A DNA stretch of 45,276 nucleotides from Daejeonella sp. (lineage in GTDB: Bacteria > Bacteroidota > Bacteroidia > Sphingobacteriales > Sphingobacteriaceae), in assembly GCF_030684675.1 (NCBI RefSeq), contig NZ_JAUXXZ010000027.1, positions 1-45,276 of the forward strand, given 5' to 3'. Shown here piece by piece: positions 7,636 through 16,123 of this stretch (the first letter of the stretch is position 1; the number at the start of each line of letters is the position of its first letter). The notes under the pieces were generated by a model, which was not told the DNA's origin, ran no database searches, and was given only the letters and a program-made list of their open reading frames with translations. Made by a program: the position numbers and the translations under genes.

Positions 7636-7770
7636 AACCACATAGGAACATAGCATTTTATAGCTGCCAACCTTCATTTTAGACAAACATAGTCTTGAAG
7701 CTTCGCTTCAATCTATGTGATTTACAATCTATGTGACCTTTAAAGCATAGCATATTCAACCTATGTGGTT
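7636..7770. repeat. Nested fold-back intergenic element
   Basis: aaccacatagg (7636-7646) and its exact complement cctatgtggtt (7760-7770) bound the element. Inside is a second dyad (acatag 7687-7692 with ctatgt 7713-7718) around a 6-bp hairpin, ttgaag/cttcaa (7695-7700, 7706-7711). This occupies most of the gene-free 7593-7898. It looks like a dispersed palindromic repeat rather than a terminator. Confidence 0.6.
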
Positions 7771-7898
7771 AGATATTGATCTTTTAATATTTATACATCG
7801 AACTCATTTAAACTAAGACGAGAGGAAGAGTCAATGTGCTACACAATGTTTTTCTGATTGCTCAGAAATAAATTTGATCAGAGGTCGACCGAAAAGAA

Positions 7899-8438
7899 TT
7901 ATTTACCTTTCAACCGATAATACTTATAGATCTTAACTGCAGCCATGATGACCGCGCTAAAGACTACCAGTCCGCTTAAGCCATAGATCCAATCGACAGC
8001 ACTCTTCAATATCACCGTAAAAACTATAGCCACAAGTAATATTGTTGCCAGTTCATTCCAGAACCTCAACTGGGTGGAAGTCCAGCTGAAAACACCCTGT
8101 TTTAACTGGTTTATAATATTCTGGCAGATAAAATGATAGATCAGCAACCCCAGTACGAAGGCTAATTTAACCAGCATCCAGTTCATGCTCAATAATGCAG
8201 GATTAAGCCAGATCATACCGATGCCGGCCAGAACCGAAAGCACCATTGCAGGGGTGGTAATGATATACCACAGCTTATGCTGCATGATCTCAAACTGCTT
8301 CTGAAGTGTGATGCGTTCCTGCTCAGGCCTTTCATTCGCCTCAACATGGTAAATAAACAGACGTACAATGTAAAAGAGCCCCGCCATCCAGCTGACCACG
8401 AAGATGATATGTATGGACTTGAGGTAGAGGTACGTCAT
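7899..8438 (-). CDS. hemJ: HemJ-type protoporphyrinogen IX oxidase (UPF0093/CopD-like)
   Basis: This 179-residue membrane protein has five predicted helices. HemJ oxidises protoporphyrinogen IX to protoporphyrin IX in the membrane. The family start is clear: LKSIHIIFVVSWMAGLFYIVRLF, with the conserved His at residue 10 and the SW-AGLFY-RLF pattern. The ERITLQKQFEIMQHKLWYIITTPAM segment carries the second conserved motif. Its place at the end of a heme biosynthesis cluster supports the call over a generic CopD copper protein. It is separated from hemE by a 200-nt repeat-rich spacer, so co-transcription is uncertain. Confidence 0.9.
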   Translation of the reverse strand: MTYLYLKSIHIIFVVSWMAGLFYIVRLFIYHVEANERPEQERITLQKQFEIMQHKLWYIITTPAMVLSVLAGIGMIWLNPALLSMNWMLVKLAFVLGLLIYHFICQNIINQLKQGVFSWTSTQLRFWNELATILLVAIVFTVILKSAVDWIYGLSGLVVFSAVIMAAVKIYKYYRLKGK

Positions 8439-8545
8439 AAAGTTGAAAGCAGAAAGCTAAAAGCTGAAAGCTAATTCATTAATTATATAATACATAAACT
8501 TATAACTAAAATCCTTAAAATCTATAGTAGTATTATAGTACCAGC

Positions 8546-8618
8546 ACCTCAGACCTCAGACCTCAGACCTCAGACCTCAGACCTCAGACCTCAGACCTCA
8601 GACCTCAGACCTCAGACC
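8546..8618. repeat. Heptanucleotide tandem repeat (acctcag), about ten copies
   Basis: About 10.4 head-to-tail copies of the 7-mer acctcag lie between hemJ and hemE with almost no variation. The surrounding spacer also has looser repeats (gaaagct/aaaagct, 8443-8473). The unit is too short and lacks spacers, so it is not CRISPR. Copy number is likely to vary by slippage. Confidence 0.95.
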
Positions 8619-8638
8619 ACGTACCTCAAACCTAACCC

Positions 8639-9679
8639 CTAATACCTAAACTCCTTAATCAGCTCCACCGCATACTTCACATTATCAAAGGGAATATCCG
8701 GCATAATTCCATGACCAAGGTTGAAAATAAAGCCATCCTCGCCGCGCATCCGCTCAAATAAACGATGTATGCGTTCTTTGATCACATGCTTTTCGGCATA
8801 CAGAATATGCGGATCAAGATTTCCCTGAACGGCCATCCCGACAGGAAGTTTCTTTTTGATATCCAGCAGGTCGGCGTTCCAGTCGATCGAAACCACATCC
8901 GGTTTTGCTTCAGCCATAATTGGTGCAAAAACAGAACTGCCTTTACAGAAAGATATTACCGGAATATCCTTTCTGTTCAGACCTTCGATAATTTGTTTAT
9001 TGTACCGGTGTGAAAATTCTTTATAGTCATCCCATGATAATGCCAGAGCCCAGCTGTCAAACAATTGAACCGCGTTTACGCCTGCGGCAATTTGAAGATT
9101 CAGGTAATCAATGGTCACTTTGGCAATCTTTGCAAGCAATTTATGAGCAAGCTCAGGATGGTTGTGAAGCATCAGCTTGGTCAGCTTGAAATCCTTTGAT
9201 GATCCACCCTCTACCAGATAACTCATCACCGTAAATGGTGCCCCGGCAAAACCGATCAGAGGTATCCTTCCATCGAGCCTTTGCTGAATAACTGTAATTG
9301 CATCCGCCACATACTGCAGCTTATCATCAACATCCGTAAGCAGTTTGTCTACATCAGCCTGATTACGAACCGGATTTGCAAATTTAGGACCAAGACCCTG
9401 GGTAAAACTAAGATCACCTCCCATTGCCTCGCCGGTTACCAGAATATCTGAGAACAGAATTGCGGCATCAATACCCAAAAGATCAACAGGCAGCATGGTT
9501 ACATCTGCAGCAATCTCGGGGGTTTTACACATCTCCAGAAAGGAGTATTTATTTTTTATTTCCCAGTATTCGGGCATGAATCGACCGGCCTGACGCATCA
9601 TCCATACCGGAGGCCGTTCTGTACTTTTTGAAAATGCTGCTCTCAGGAACAGACTATCTTGAATATTTTTCTCGCTCAC
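8639..9679 (-). CDS. hemE: Uroporphyrinogen decarboxylase
   Basis: The 346-residue enzyme converts uroporphyrinogen III to coproporphyrinogen III in the cytoplasm. The signature PPVWMMRQAGRFMPEY carries the active-site arginines (Arg29, Arg33), and ILFSDILV holds the catalytic Asp near residue 78. The C-terminal FNLGHGI motif is present, and length is normal. The start is GTG, overlapping the TAG stop of the upstream TPR gene by one base, so translation is probably coupled. It lies downstream of the two-component pair and hemL. Confidence 0.97.
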   Translation of the reverse strand: MSEKNIQDSLFLRAAFSKSTERPPVWMMRQAGRFMPEYWEIKNKYSFLEMCKTPEIAADVTMLPVDLLGIDAAILFSDILVTGEAMGGDLSFTQGLGPKFANPVRNQADVDKLLTDVDDKLQYVADAITVIQQRLDGRIPLIGFAGAPFTVMSYLVEGGSSKDFKLTKLMLHNHPELAHKLLAKIAKVTIDYLNLQIAAGVNAVQLFDSWALALSWDDYKEFSHRYNKQIIEGLNRKDIPVISFCKGSSVFAPIMAEAKPDVVSIDWNADLLDIKKKLPVGMAVQGNLDPHILYAEKHVIKERIHRLFERMRGEDGFIFNLGHGIMPDIPFDNVKYAVELIKEFRY

Positions 9680-10194
9680 TATGCTTTTTTAATTTCTGAT
9701 TCTATTTTTTCTACAATATTTTTTACCCGGGAACTGATTTTAAATGTTTTAGCCCGCTCAACATAAGCTGCCGCCCGCTCATAATCTTTCTTCCGAAGAT
9801 TGATATTTGCCAGGTGAACCAGCACAATGGCCTTATCATTCTGATTACGTAAAGGAAACCTGGTCGCAATTTGAAAATGCTTCTCAGCTTCTTCATAATT
9901 ATGACGATGGAGCTCTACATTTCCATAAATGAACTCATAAAAGCCACGACGGTGCCTACCCAGGCGATCAGGATCCTCAATTTCTTTAAGCAATTCCTCT
10001 GCGCCATCGTAATTTTTTGCGTGGAATTCACGGGCTGCCATCACGACAGTACCTTCGCGGAAATAACCCCAAATCAGGAGGCCAATTCCCAGGCCGATAA
10101 CTGCAGCTATCTCATAAACCTGTTTGCTGATTGTCCAGCCCAACAGGATCACTGCGATCCCGATAACCCATAAACGGGCCTTCTTAGTTAACAT
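9679..10194 (-). CDS. Membrane-anchored TPR protein
   Basis: The protein has 171 residues. Two hydrophobic segments near the N-terminus (about 8-25 and 27-44) anchor it in the inner membrane. Residues 50-165 form tetratricopeptide-like helices (FHAKNYDGAEELL, NYEEAEKHFQIAT, KDYERAAAYVERA). No enzymatic motif is present. It is packed between the response regulator (3 nt) and hemE (1-nt overlap), so it is part of that operon. TPR proteins usually act as protein-interaction scaffolds. A role in organising heme enzymes is only a guess. Confidence 0.8.
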   Translation of the reverse strand: MLTKKARLWVIGIAVILLGWTISKQVYEIAAVIGLGIGLLIWGYFREGTVVMAAREFHAKNYDGAEELLKEIEDPDRLGRHRRGFYEFIYGNVELHRHNYEEAEKHFQIATRFPLRNQNDKAIVLVHLANINLRKKDYERAAAYVERAKTFKISSRVKNIVEKIESEIKKA

Positions 10195-10197
10195 TTC

Positions 10198-10902
10198 TTA
10201 ATGCTTATCAGTAAATTTATATCCAACTCCCCTGATAGAATGAAAATAGGTTGGATTTTTCTGATCAGGTTCAAAGTATTTACGGAAAGTCAGGATAAAA
10301 TTGTCGATTGTCCTTGTTGAGGGATAAACATCATAATTCCAAACGGTTTCCAGAATCTGCTCTCTCGACACTGCCTCATTACGGCGCTCAATCAAAAGTT
10401 TCAGAAGCATGGTTTCCTTCTTGGTAAGAGGAGTTACGGTACCATCATCAGTCTTTAATTCAAAGGAGTTAAAGTAAATCGTTTTATCACCGATCTTATA
10501 GGAATTCAATTCCTTAAGCTCATCGCCTTTCAGACTACGCTTTACCAGTATTCCTACCCTAAGAATCAACTCCTCGAGGTTGAAAGGTTTGGTCAGATAG
10601 TCATCTGCACCTTTTTTCAATCCCAGAACACGATCCTCACTGGTATTTTTTGCAGTCAGGAACATAATTGGCACCTCTGTATTTTCAAGTCTGATAGTCT
10701 CAGCAACCTGAAATCCGTCGATCTCCGGAATCATTACATCAAGAATGATTAAATTAAATCGTTCTTCCTTGAAAATTTTGAGTGCCTTTTTACCATCTGT
10801 TGCAGTGGATACTTTGTATCCTTCCATCTCCAGATTTAGTTTGATAGCTTCCAGAAGATGCTCTTCGTCTTCTACGAGTAGAATTCTTTGTTTAGTTAGC
10901 AT
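10198..10902 (-). CDS. OmpR/PhoB-family response regulator
   Basis: The protein has 234 residues. The receiver domain (1-120) has acidic residues EDEE near 11-14, the phospho-acceptor Asp55 in LIILDVMIP and Lys105 in DYLTKPF. The C-terminal winged helix (about 135-232) includes LTKKETMLLKLL and the RTIDNFILTFRKYFE recognition region, ending RGVGYKF. It overlaps the 3' end of the histidine kinase gene by 11 nt, so the two form a cognate pair. The pair is embedded in the heme operon between hemL and hemE. The regulated genes are unknown. Confidence 0.95.
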   Translation of the reverse strand: MLTKQRILLVEDEEHLLEAIKLNLEMEGYKVSTATDGKKALKIFKEERFNLIILDVMIPEIDGFQVAETIRLENTEVPIMFLTAKNTSEDRVLGLKKGADDYLTKPFNLEELILRVGILVKRSLKGDELKELNSYKIGDKTIYFNSFELKTDDGTVTPLTKKETMLLKLLIERRNEAVSREQILETVWNYDVYPSTRTIDNFILTFRKYFEPDQKNPTYFHSIRGVGYKFTDKH

Positions 10903-11767
10903 TTGCGTTGAATGTTACTTCGAAAATTGTTCCCGAAGGCTGGTTATTTTTTACTTTTATTGAGGCCTGATGCTTATCAAGAACCTGTTTTACAATGAAT
11001 AATCCAAGTCCCGTACCCTTTGTTTTGCGTGTATCTTCGCTTCCTACCCTGTAAAACTTATCAAAAATACGTGATTTTTCCTGATCATTAATGCCTATAC
11101 CTGAATCGGCCACAATAAATTGAATATGCCCGTTGCTACGTCTCAGACTAACATGCACTTCAGCACATGGCGGCGAATATTTCACTGCATTCTCAATCAG
11201 GTTTGTAACTACTGAGGTTAAGGCAAATTTATCTCCAGCCAGCATAATTCCCTGCTGTACAGAAAGCCTGATGATCTGTGAACTGCAGGTATGAACCTGA
11301 AGTCTGCCGGCTACAGAATTGACCAGTTCAGAAAGATTGAAATTCTCTTTGGGGAATGTGTATAGGTTACTCTCGATCTTAGTTGCCAAAAGCATATTCT
11401 CAACAAGATCATCCAAACGCTCAATATCCTTCAAAGAATTGGTTAAAAATGACTTTTGCTGAGCCGGATCAAGTTCCCGCTTCAGGATAGTCTGCAGGTA
11501 CAACTTTATGGATGCCAGAGGCGATTTAAGTTCATGAGTAACTGATAACAGAAAGTTTTTTTGCCGATGGTGCAGCTTTCTCTCCTGATCTATTGCCTTC
11601 TGCAAATAGTATGCCCCTACAAAAAAGATGAAAAGGAAAACAGCGGTTTCACCAAGCACCATTCCCTTACTGTTAGGATTGGCGATGAGCAATAATCTGC
11701 CCCACCATATCAATTGAAAGATGGCGTAAATGATCAGACAATAAAAAATCACCATTGGCCTTCTCAT
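10892..11767 (-). CDS. Two-component sensor histidine kinase
   Basis: Two N-terminal membrane helices (IFYCLIIYAIFQLIW and AVFLFIFFVGAYYL) enclose a short loop of about 15-20 residues, so there is little room for a periplasmic sensor domain. The HisKA box reads SVTHELKSPLASIK. The HATPase domain shows N (NLIENAVKYSP), G1 (DSGIGI), F and G2 (GTGLGLFIVKQ) boxes. An upstream ATG at 11821 lies inside hemL. I prefer the ATG at 11767 (MRRPMVIFYCL), 4 nt after the hemL stop. It overlaps the regulator gene by 11 nt. The signal sensed is unknown, perhaps intramembrane. Confidence 0.93.
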   Translation of the reverse strand: MRRPMVIFYCLIIYAIFQLIWWGRLLLIANPNSKGMVLGETAVFLFIFFVGAYYLQKAIDQERKLHHRQKNFLLSVTHELKSPLASIKLYLQTILKRELDPAQQKSFLTNSLKDIERLDDLVENMLLATKIESNLYTFPKENFNLSELVNSVAGRLQVHTCSSQIIRLSVQQGIMLAGDKFALTSVVTNLIENAVKYSPPCAEVHVSLRRSNGHIQFIVADSGIGINDQEKSRIFDKFYRVGSEDTRKTKGTGLGLFIVKQVLDKHQASIKVKNNQPSGTIFEVTFNANAN

Positions 11768-11771
11768 AGTT

Positions 11772-13151
11772 CTATGCTCTTGCTCCTCTGAAAACGATGT
11801 CGAGACTTTCAAAAATAGCACGTTTTGCCTTTTCGAGATCTACTTTGGAGTGGACAGATGAAACAAATCCCACTTCATAACCCGATGGTCCGAAATAAAT
11901 ACCCCGGTTCAGCAGTTCCCTGTGCATGATCTTGAATTTCTCCATACTTGATGCGTCGATTTCTTCTGCAGCACTGATTTTTTCCTGATCTGTAAATGCG
12001 AACCAGAAAATCGAACCAATAGTAAAAACCCTGAACTTATAATTTTTTGCTGTAGCATAACGTTGGATTGACTCTGTAAAATCCAGAGTCTTATTGTTCA
12101 AATCTTTATAAAAACCAGACTTTGATAGTTCGGTCAGCTGAGCAATGCCGGCGGCCATGGCGACAGGATTTCCGGAGAGCGTACCTGCCTGATATACAGG
12201 CCCATCCGGAGATATCATTTCCATTATTTCTACTGATGAACCGTACATACCTACCGGTAAACCACCGCCAATTATTTTACCATAGGTGATGATATCCGGC
12301 TGGATGCCATAAAAACCTGCAGCTCCTTCAAAACCAATCCGGAATCCGGAAATAACCTCGTCGAAGATCAGCAGTGATTTATTCTTTGAACATATCCTTC
12401 GCAAAAACTCAAGGAATTCTTTGGTCTGAAGCAACAAGCCATTATTGGCGGGAACTGGTTCAATGATCACCGCAGCGATCTGCCCTTCAAATTGCTCAAA
12501 AGCTTCATTAACAGCCTGTTCATTATTCAAAGGAACAACTATGGTTTCGTCTGCAAAAGCCTTCGGGATACCTGCAGATGAGGTTTCACCAAATGTTACA
12601 AGTCCGGAGCCTGCTTTAACCAGCAATGAATCAGAATGCCCATGATAACATCCCTCAAACTTGATGATCTTATCACGTTTGGTATAGCCGCGGGCAAGGC
12701 GGATCGCCGACATCACGGCTTCCGTTCCTGAACTGGTAAAGCGGATTTTACGGATGTATTTATTATTCTTCAGGATGAGCTCGGCCAATTGATTTTCAAG
12801 CGCTGTAGGTGCACCAAAACTCATCCCGTTCTGCATTGCCTCGATCACTTTTTCACGAACCACCGGATGATTATGCCCAAGGATCAGCGGACCCCATGAA
12901 GCGCAAAAATCAATGAACTGATTCCCGTCAGCATCCCATATATTACAACCATCACCCTTTTGGATAAATAATGGTGTTCCATGAACGGATTTAAAAGCCC
13001 TTACCGGAGAATTTACTCCCCCAGGAAAATAGGTTTTTGATTTTTCGTACAATTCGGCAGACTTCTCTCTGGAAATATCAGGCTTACCCACCGTATTTAC
13101 CGGAGTCTCTTCATCCGAACCTGAAAACATCTTTTTTAGTGATCCTAACAT
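11772..13151 (-). CDS. hemL: Glutamate-1-semialdehyde 2,1-aminomutase
   Basis: This PLP enzyme forms 5-aminolevulinate from glutamate-1-semialdehyde. The 459-residue protein shows YFPGGVNSPVRAF at the start, the glycine motif SSGTEAVMSAIRLARG, LLIFDEVISGFR (cofactor Asp), and the PLP lysine in ITYGKIIGGGLPVG. About 25 extra N-terminal residues (MLGSLKKMFSGSD...) precede the usual family start, and a later start is possible. It heads the hemL-kinase-regulator-TPR-hemE run and follows a repeat-filled spacer after hemB. Confidence 0.96.
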   Translation of the reverse strand: MLGSLKKMFSGSDEETPVNTVGKPDISREKSAELYEKSKTYFPGGVNSPVRAFKSVHGTPLFIQKGDGCNIWDADGNQFIDFCASWGPLILGHNHPVVREKVIEAMQNGMSFGAPTALENQLAELILKNNKYIRKIRFTSSGTEAVMSAIRLARGYTKRDKIIKFEGCYHGHSDSLLVKAGSGLVTFGETSSAGIPKAFADETIVVPLNNEQAVNEAFEQFEGQIAAVIIEPVPANNGLLLQTKEFLEFLRRICSKNKSLLIFDEVISGFRIGFEGAAGFYGIQPDIITYGKIIGGGLPVGMYGSSVEIMEMISPDGPVYQAGTLSGNPVAMAAGIAQLTELSKSGFYKDLNNKTLDFTESIQRYATAKNYKFRVFTIGSIFWFAFTDQEKISAAEEIDASSMEKFKIMHRELLNRGIYFGPSGYEVGFVSSVHSKVDLEKAKRAIFESLDIVFRGARA

Positions 13152-13430
13152 TATTTTTTAATTGAGAGTTGAGAATTGAGAGTTGAGAATGTTAGTACTT
13201 AGTACTAAATGTCAAACTAATCAATTCTGTTATCTGTTGTCTGTTGTCTGAGATTTAGTACTAAATGTCAAAATTAGTACTCATCTGTCTCAATACTATT
13301 TAGTTGTCTGTTATCTGTTTTCAGTTGTCTGTGATATAGTAATAAATTCCAAATTTAGCAGTCATGTATCTCAATACTATGTACTCAATACTCAATACTA
13401 ACTCTCAACTCTCCACTCTCCACTCTCAAT
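13152..13430. repeat. Repeat-filled hemB-hemL spacer: 81-bp tandem duplication within inverted short repeats
   Basis: Two 73-nt copies (13227-13299 and 13308-13380) align without gaps, with about a dozen substitutions, at an 81-nt period. Each begins with ctgttatctgtt and ends with tctcaatactat. The spacer opens with gagagttgag units (13158-13188) and closes with their complements (ctcaactctcc, 13401-13430), so the whole spacer can fold back. ttagtactaa palindromes recur at 13199 and 13256. No gene, clear promoter or terminator is visible. Confidence 0.85.
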
Positions 13431-14399
13431 TCAAATCCACCCCTTCTCCATTATCTCCCTTGCATGATACGTAATAATGATGTTTGCTCCGGCTCTGCTG
13501 AATGCATACATATTTTCCATGATCACTTTCTGCTCATCGATCCAGCCTTTGGCTCCTGCGGCCTTCACCATGGAGTATTCTCCTGAAACATTATAACATG
13601 CCACAGGAAGATCAGTACTCTCTCTCAGGCTCTTAATTACATCAAGGTAGGCCAATGCGGGCTTAACCATCAATATATCTGCTCCTTCATATTCATCCAA
13701 AGCAGATTCCCGCATTGTTTCGCGGGGATTGCGAAAATCCATCTGATACGCTTTTCTATCCCCTTTGCCGGGTGCAGAATCGGCCGCCTCTCTGAATGGC
13801 CCGTAATAAGCTGATGCGAATTTTATACTGTAGCTCATTATTGCCGTATTTTCCAGATTATGCTGATCCAGCTTTTCGCGGATGCCCAGTATCCGGCCAT
13901 CCATCATATCCGAAGGTGCAATCATATCAGCACCGGCCTGTGCATGGCTCAATGCCATTTTTGCCAATACATCAACAGTCTTGTCATTCTGAACATAATC
14001 ATGCTCCAGAATTCCGCAATGCCCATGAGTAGTATAAGCGCAGGTACAAACATCTGTGATCACATAAAGATCATCAGAAAATTCCCTCTTCAATACCCGA
14101 ACTGCATTGGCAACCACCGAATGTTTATCATAAGATGAACTTGCGTCCTCTGTTTTCTCTTCCCCTACTCCAAAAAGCAAAACCTTATTAATTCCGAGTG
14201 AAAGTGATTTTTCGACGTCTTTCAGCAAGGTATCTACAGAAAAATGACTCACGCCGGGCATAGCATCAATGCCATGCACTACATTTTTACCGGGCACTAC
14301 AAAATACGGATAGATGAACATATCCTTTGACAGCCTGGTTTCTGCAACCATTTCACGCAAAATGGGTGATTTCCTTAATCTTCTTGGACGGATTAACAT
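13431..14399 (-). CDS. hemB: Porphobilinogen synthase (delta-aminolevulinate dehydratase)
   Basis: The enzyme condenses two 5-aminolevulinates into porphobilinogen. From the ATG at 14399 (MLIRPRRLRKSP) it has 322 residues, the usual length. A TTG ten codons upstream, at 14429, is possible but less likely. Zinc-site cysteines are seen in DVCTCAYTTHGHCG. The two Schiff-base lysines lie in MSYSIKFASAYYG and ILMVKPALAYLD. It follows hemCD by 36 nt and is probably in the same transcript as hemA-hemCD. Confidence 0.97.
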   Translation of the reverse strand: MLIRPRRLRKSPILREMVAETRLSKDMFIYPYFVVPGKNVVHGIDAMPGVSHFSVDTLLKDVEKSLSLGINKVLLFGVGEEKTEDASSSYDKHSVVANAVRVLKREFSDDLYVITDVCTCAYTTHGHCGILEHDYVQNDKTVDVLAKMALSHAQAGADMIAPSDMMDGRILGIREKLDQHNLENTAIMSYSIKFASAYYGPFREAADSAPGKGDRKAYQMDFRNPRETMRESALDEYEGADILMVKPALAYLDVIKSLRESTDLPVACYNVSGEYSMVKAAGAKGWIDEQKVIMENMYAFSRAGANIIITYHAREIMEKGWI

Positions 14400-14435
14400 A
14401 TGATCCTTTGATTTATAAAATTTGTTCAACCGGAT

Positions 14436-16052
14436 TTAATAATCCAATGCAAATACTGCTTCGGCTAAGCCCATTTCATCCGGCGAAAAAGGCAGGGTGT
14501 ATTTCACTCCCATTTCATCAAATTTCTGGCCGGTAGTTTTTCCAATACAGATAACCTGCTGATCCGGCTCCAGTAAATTCTCTGCAAAATAAGAATCCAC
14601 ATTCGAGGGACTTGTAAAAATCAGCACTTCGGCATAGGATTGGGCTACATTTTCTTCACTAACCGTTTCATAAACAGTCAGTTCAATTATTTTAGTATCG
14701 CCGGACAGTGCTTTCTGTATCGTCTTCAATGAGCCCTTGGCACTCGGAAACAGCACATTACTTCCGTTTGCCAGTTTTGCAAATTCTGTGGCAATATCTT
14801 TGGTATCAATTCCTTCTTCCTCACCATTAAAATCAGCAACCTTTCCATGCAGTCTGAGTGCGTCTTCAGATCCTCTGCCCAGTACCCCGAATTTGACTTT
14901 TTTGGGTAGCTGTGGATCAAGTTTAAAGAAGTATTCAATTGCATTCTTACTACTAAAGAACACCCAGTCAATATTTCTCAGAATAAAGGAATCGAGATTA
15001 TGGATCGATGGAAAGGTTCTGATTAAAGACCTGTCTTCAATCTCTATTTGATGCTTCTTAAGTGCATTTCTCAAATAACTGCTTTCCGAAAGTTCGCGAC
15101 TGATAAATACATTAGCCGGAAATTTGCGGTCGGGAGCAAATTTGGATACAATTTTTTCTGCCAATCCTTTGGTCGTTTTAGATTGCATAAAAAGGCGGTC
15201 AGGAAAATCTGTTCCATCAGATGCCTTGGCTGTCCATACCTGAAATAATGAGCCATCTTTGCGGCAATAACATCCCAGAGGCAATTGACATCCTCCATCA
15301 AACATATTCAGAACCTTACGTTCTACTGCAATCTGTTCGGCAACCTCCTGATTATTAAGGGGCTGCAGCAAATCAAATAGTGCTGTATCACGCTCGCGTA
15401 TCTGTACAGCTAAAACCCCCTGTGCAGGCGCCGGGATCAATTCAGTTGGCTCAAGTTCTTCAACATGGAATTCTTCGCTTAGATCGTAACCCAGCCTGAT
15501 CACACCGGCCTTGGCAAGCATGATCGCATCATAATTCTCATCACGTAATTTTTGTAGCCGGGTTTGAACATTCCCCCTGAGATCTTCGATCTCAAAATCC
15601 GGCCGTACAGCCAACAATTGAGATTTACGACGGTTTGAGGAGGTCCCCACCATACCTCCGAACTTAACAGCCAGTTTTTGCTGAATATCAACGCAATCTT
15701 TTAAAATAACCAATAACTCTGCAGGATCTTCACGCTCTGATACGGCTGCAATGATCAGGCCTTCCGGATTTGTAGTTGGAAGATCTTTATGTGAATGAAC
15801 AGCCAGATCGATGGTTCCGTTCAGTAATTCTTCTTCAAGTTCCTTGGTGAAAAAACCTTTGCCCTCAAGCTTATCAAAACTGAGATTCAATATTTTGTCG
15901 CCCTGGGTTTTGATAATTTTCAGTTCTGAGTCATGCCCAATTTCTGCCAGACGATCCTTAATAAAATTTGCCTGCCATAATGCAAGCTCACTTCCGCGCG
16001 TTCCAATAACAATTTTTGGTTTTTTATTATCCTCGGGCAAATGATCAGACAT
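14436..16052 (-). CDS. hemCD: HemC-HemD fusion: hydroxymethylbilane synthase / uroporphyrinogen-III synthase
   Basis: The 538-residue fusion combines two consecutive steps. Residues about 12-310 are HemC: IGTRGSELALWQA, HSHKDLPTT, TSSNRRKSQLL, and the dipyrromethane-cofactor cysteine in FDGGCQLPLGCY. Residues about 315-535 fit HemD, a poorly conserved fold with VFFSSKNAIEYFF, VLGRGSEDALR and LIFTSPSNVDSYF. No linker stop or frameshift separates them, so the fusion is real. It lies between hemA (71 nt upstream) and hemB. Fusion keeps the unstable hydroxymethylbilane product close to the next enzyme, a common inference for such fusions. Confidence 0.95.
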   Translation of the reverse strand: MSDHLPEDNKKPKIVIGTRGSELALWQANFIKDRLAEIGHDSELKIIKTQGDKILNLSFDKLEGKGFFTKELEEELLNGTIDLAVHSHKDLPTTNPEGLIIAAVSEREDPAELLVILKDCVDIQQKLAVKFGGMVGTSSNRRKSQLLAVRPDFEIEDLRGNVQTRLQKLRDENYDAIMLAKAGVIRLGYDLSEEFHVEELEPTELIPAPAQGVLAVQIRERDTALFDLLQPLNNQEVAEQIAVERKVLNMFDGGCQLPLGCYCRKDGSLFQVWTAKASDGTDFPDRLFMQSKTTKGLAEKIVSKFAPDRKFPANVFISRELSESSYLRNALKKHQIEIEDRSLIRTFPSIHNLDSFILRNIDWVFFSSKNAIEYFFKLDPQLPKKVKFGVLGRGSEDALRLHGKVADFNGEEEGIDTKDIATEFAKLANGSNVLFPSAKGSLKTIQKALSGDTKIIELTVYETVSEENVAQSYAEVLIFTSPSNVDSYFAENLLEPDQQVICIGKTTGQKFDEMGVKYTLPFSPDEMGLAEAVFALDY

Positions 16053-16123
16053 GATTATAAATTTATTCCGGATTATTTTTTTGAATGCTAAAAATAGCCA
16101 AAATGATTGGGATCAACTGAAAA

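Noticed and set aside
8546-8618. A CRISPR-like appearance of many short direct repeats.
   Set aside because: The unit is 7 nt with no spacers and there are no cas genes; it is a simple tandem repeat.
14399-14429. The TTG start of hemB at 14429.
   Set aside because: The ATG at 14399 gives the usual N-terminus (RPRRLR) and normal length.
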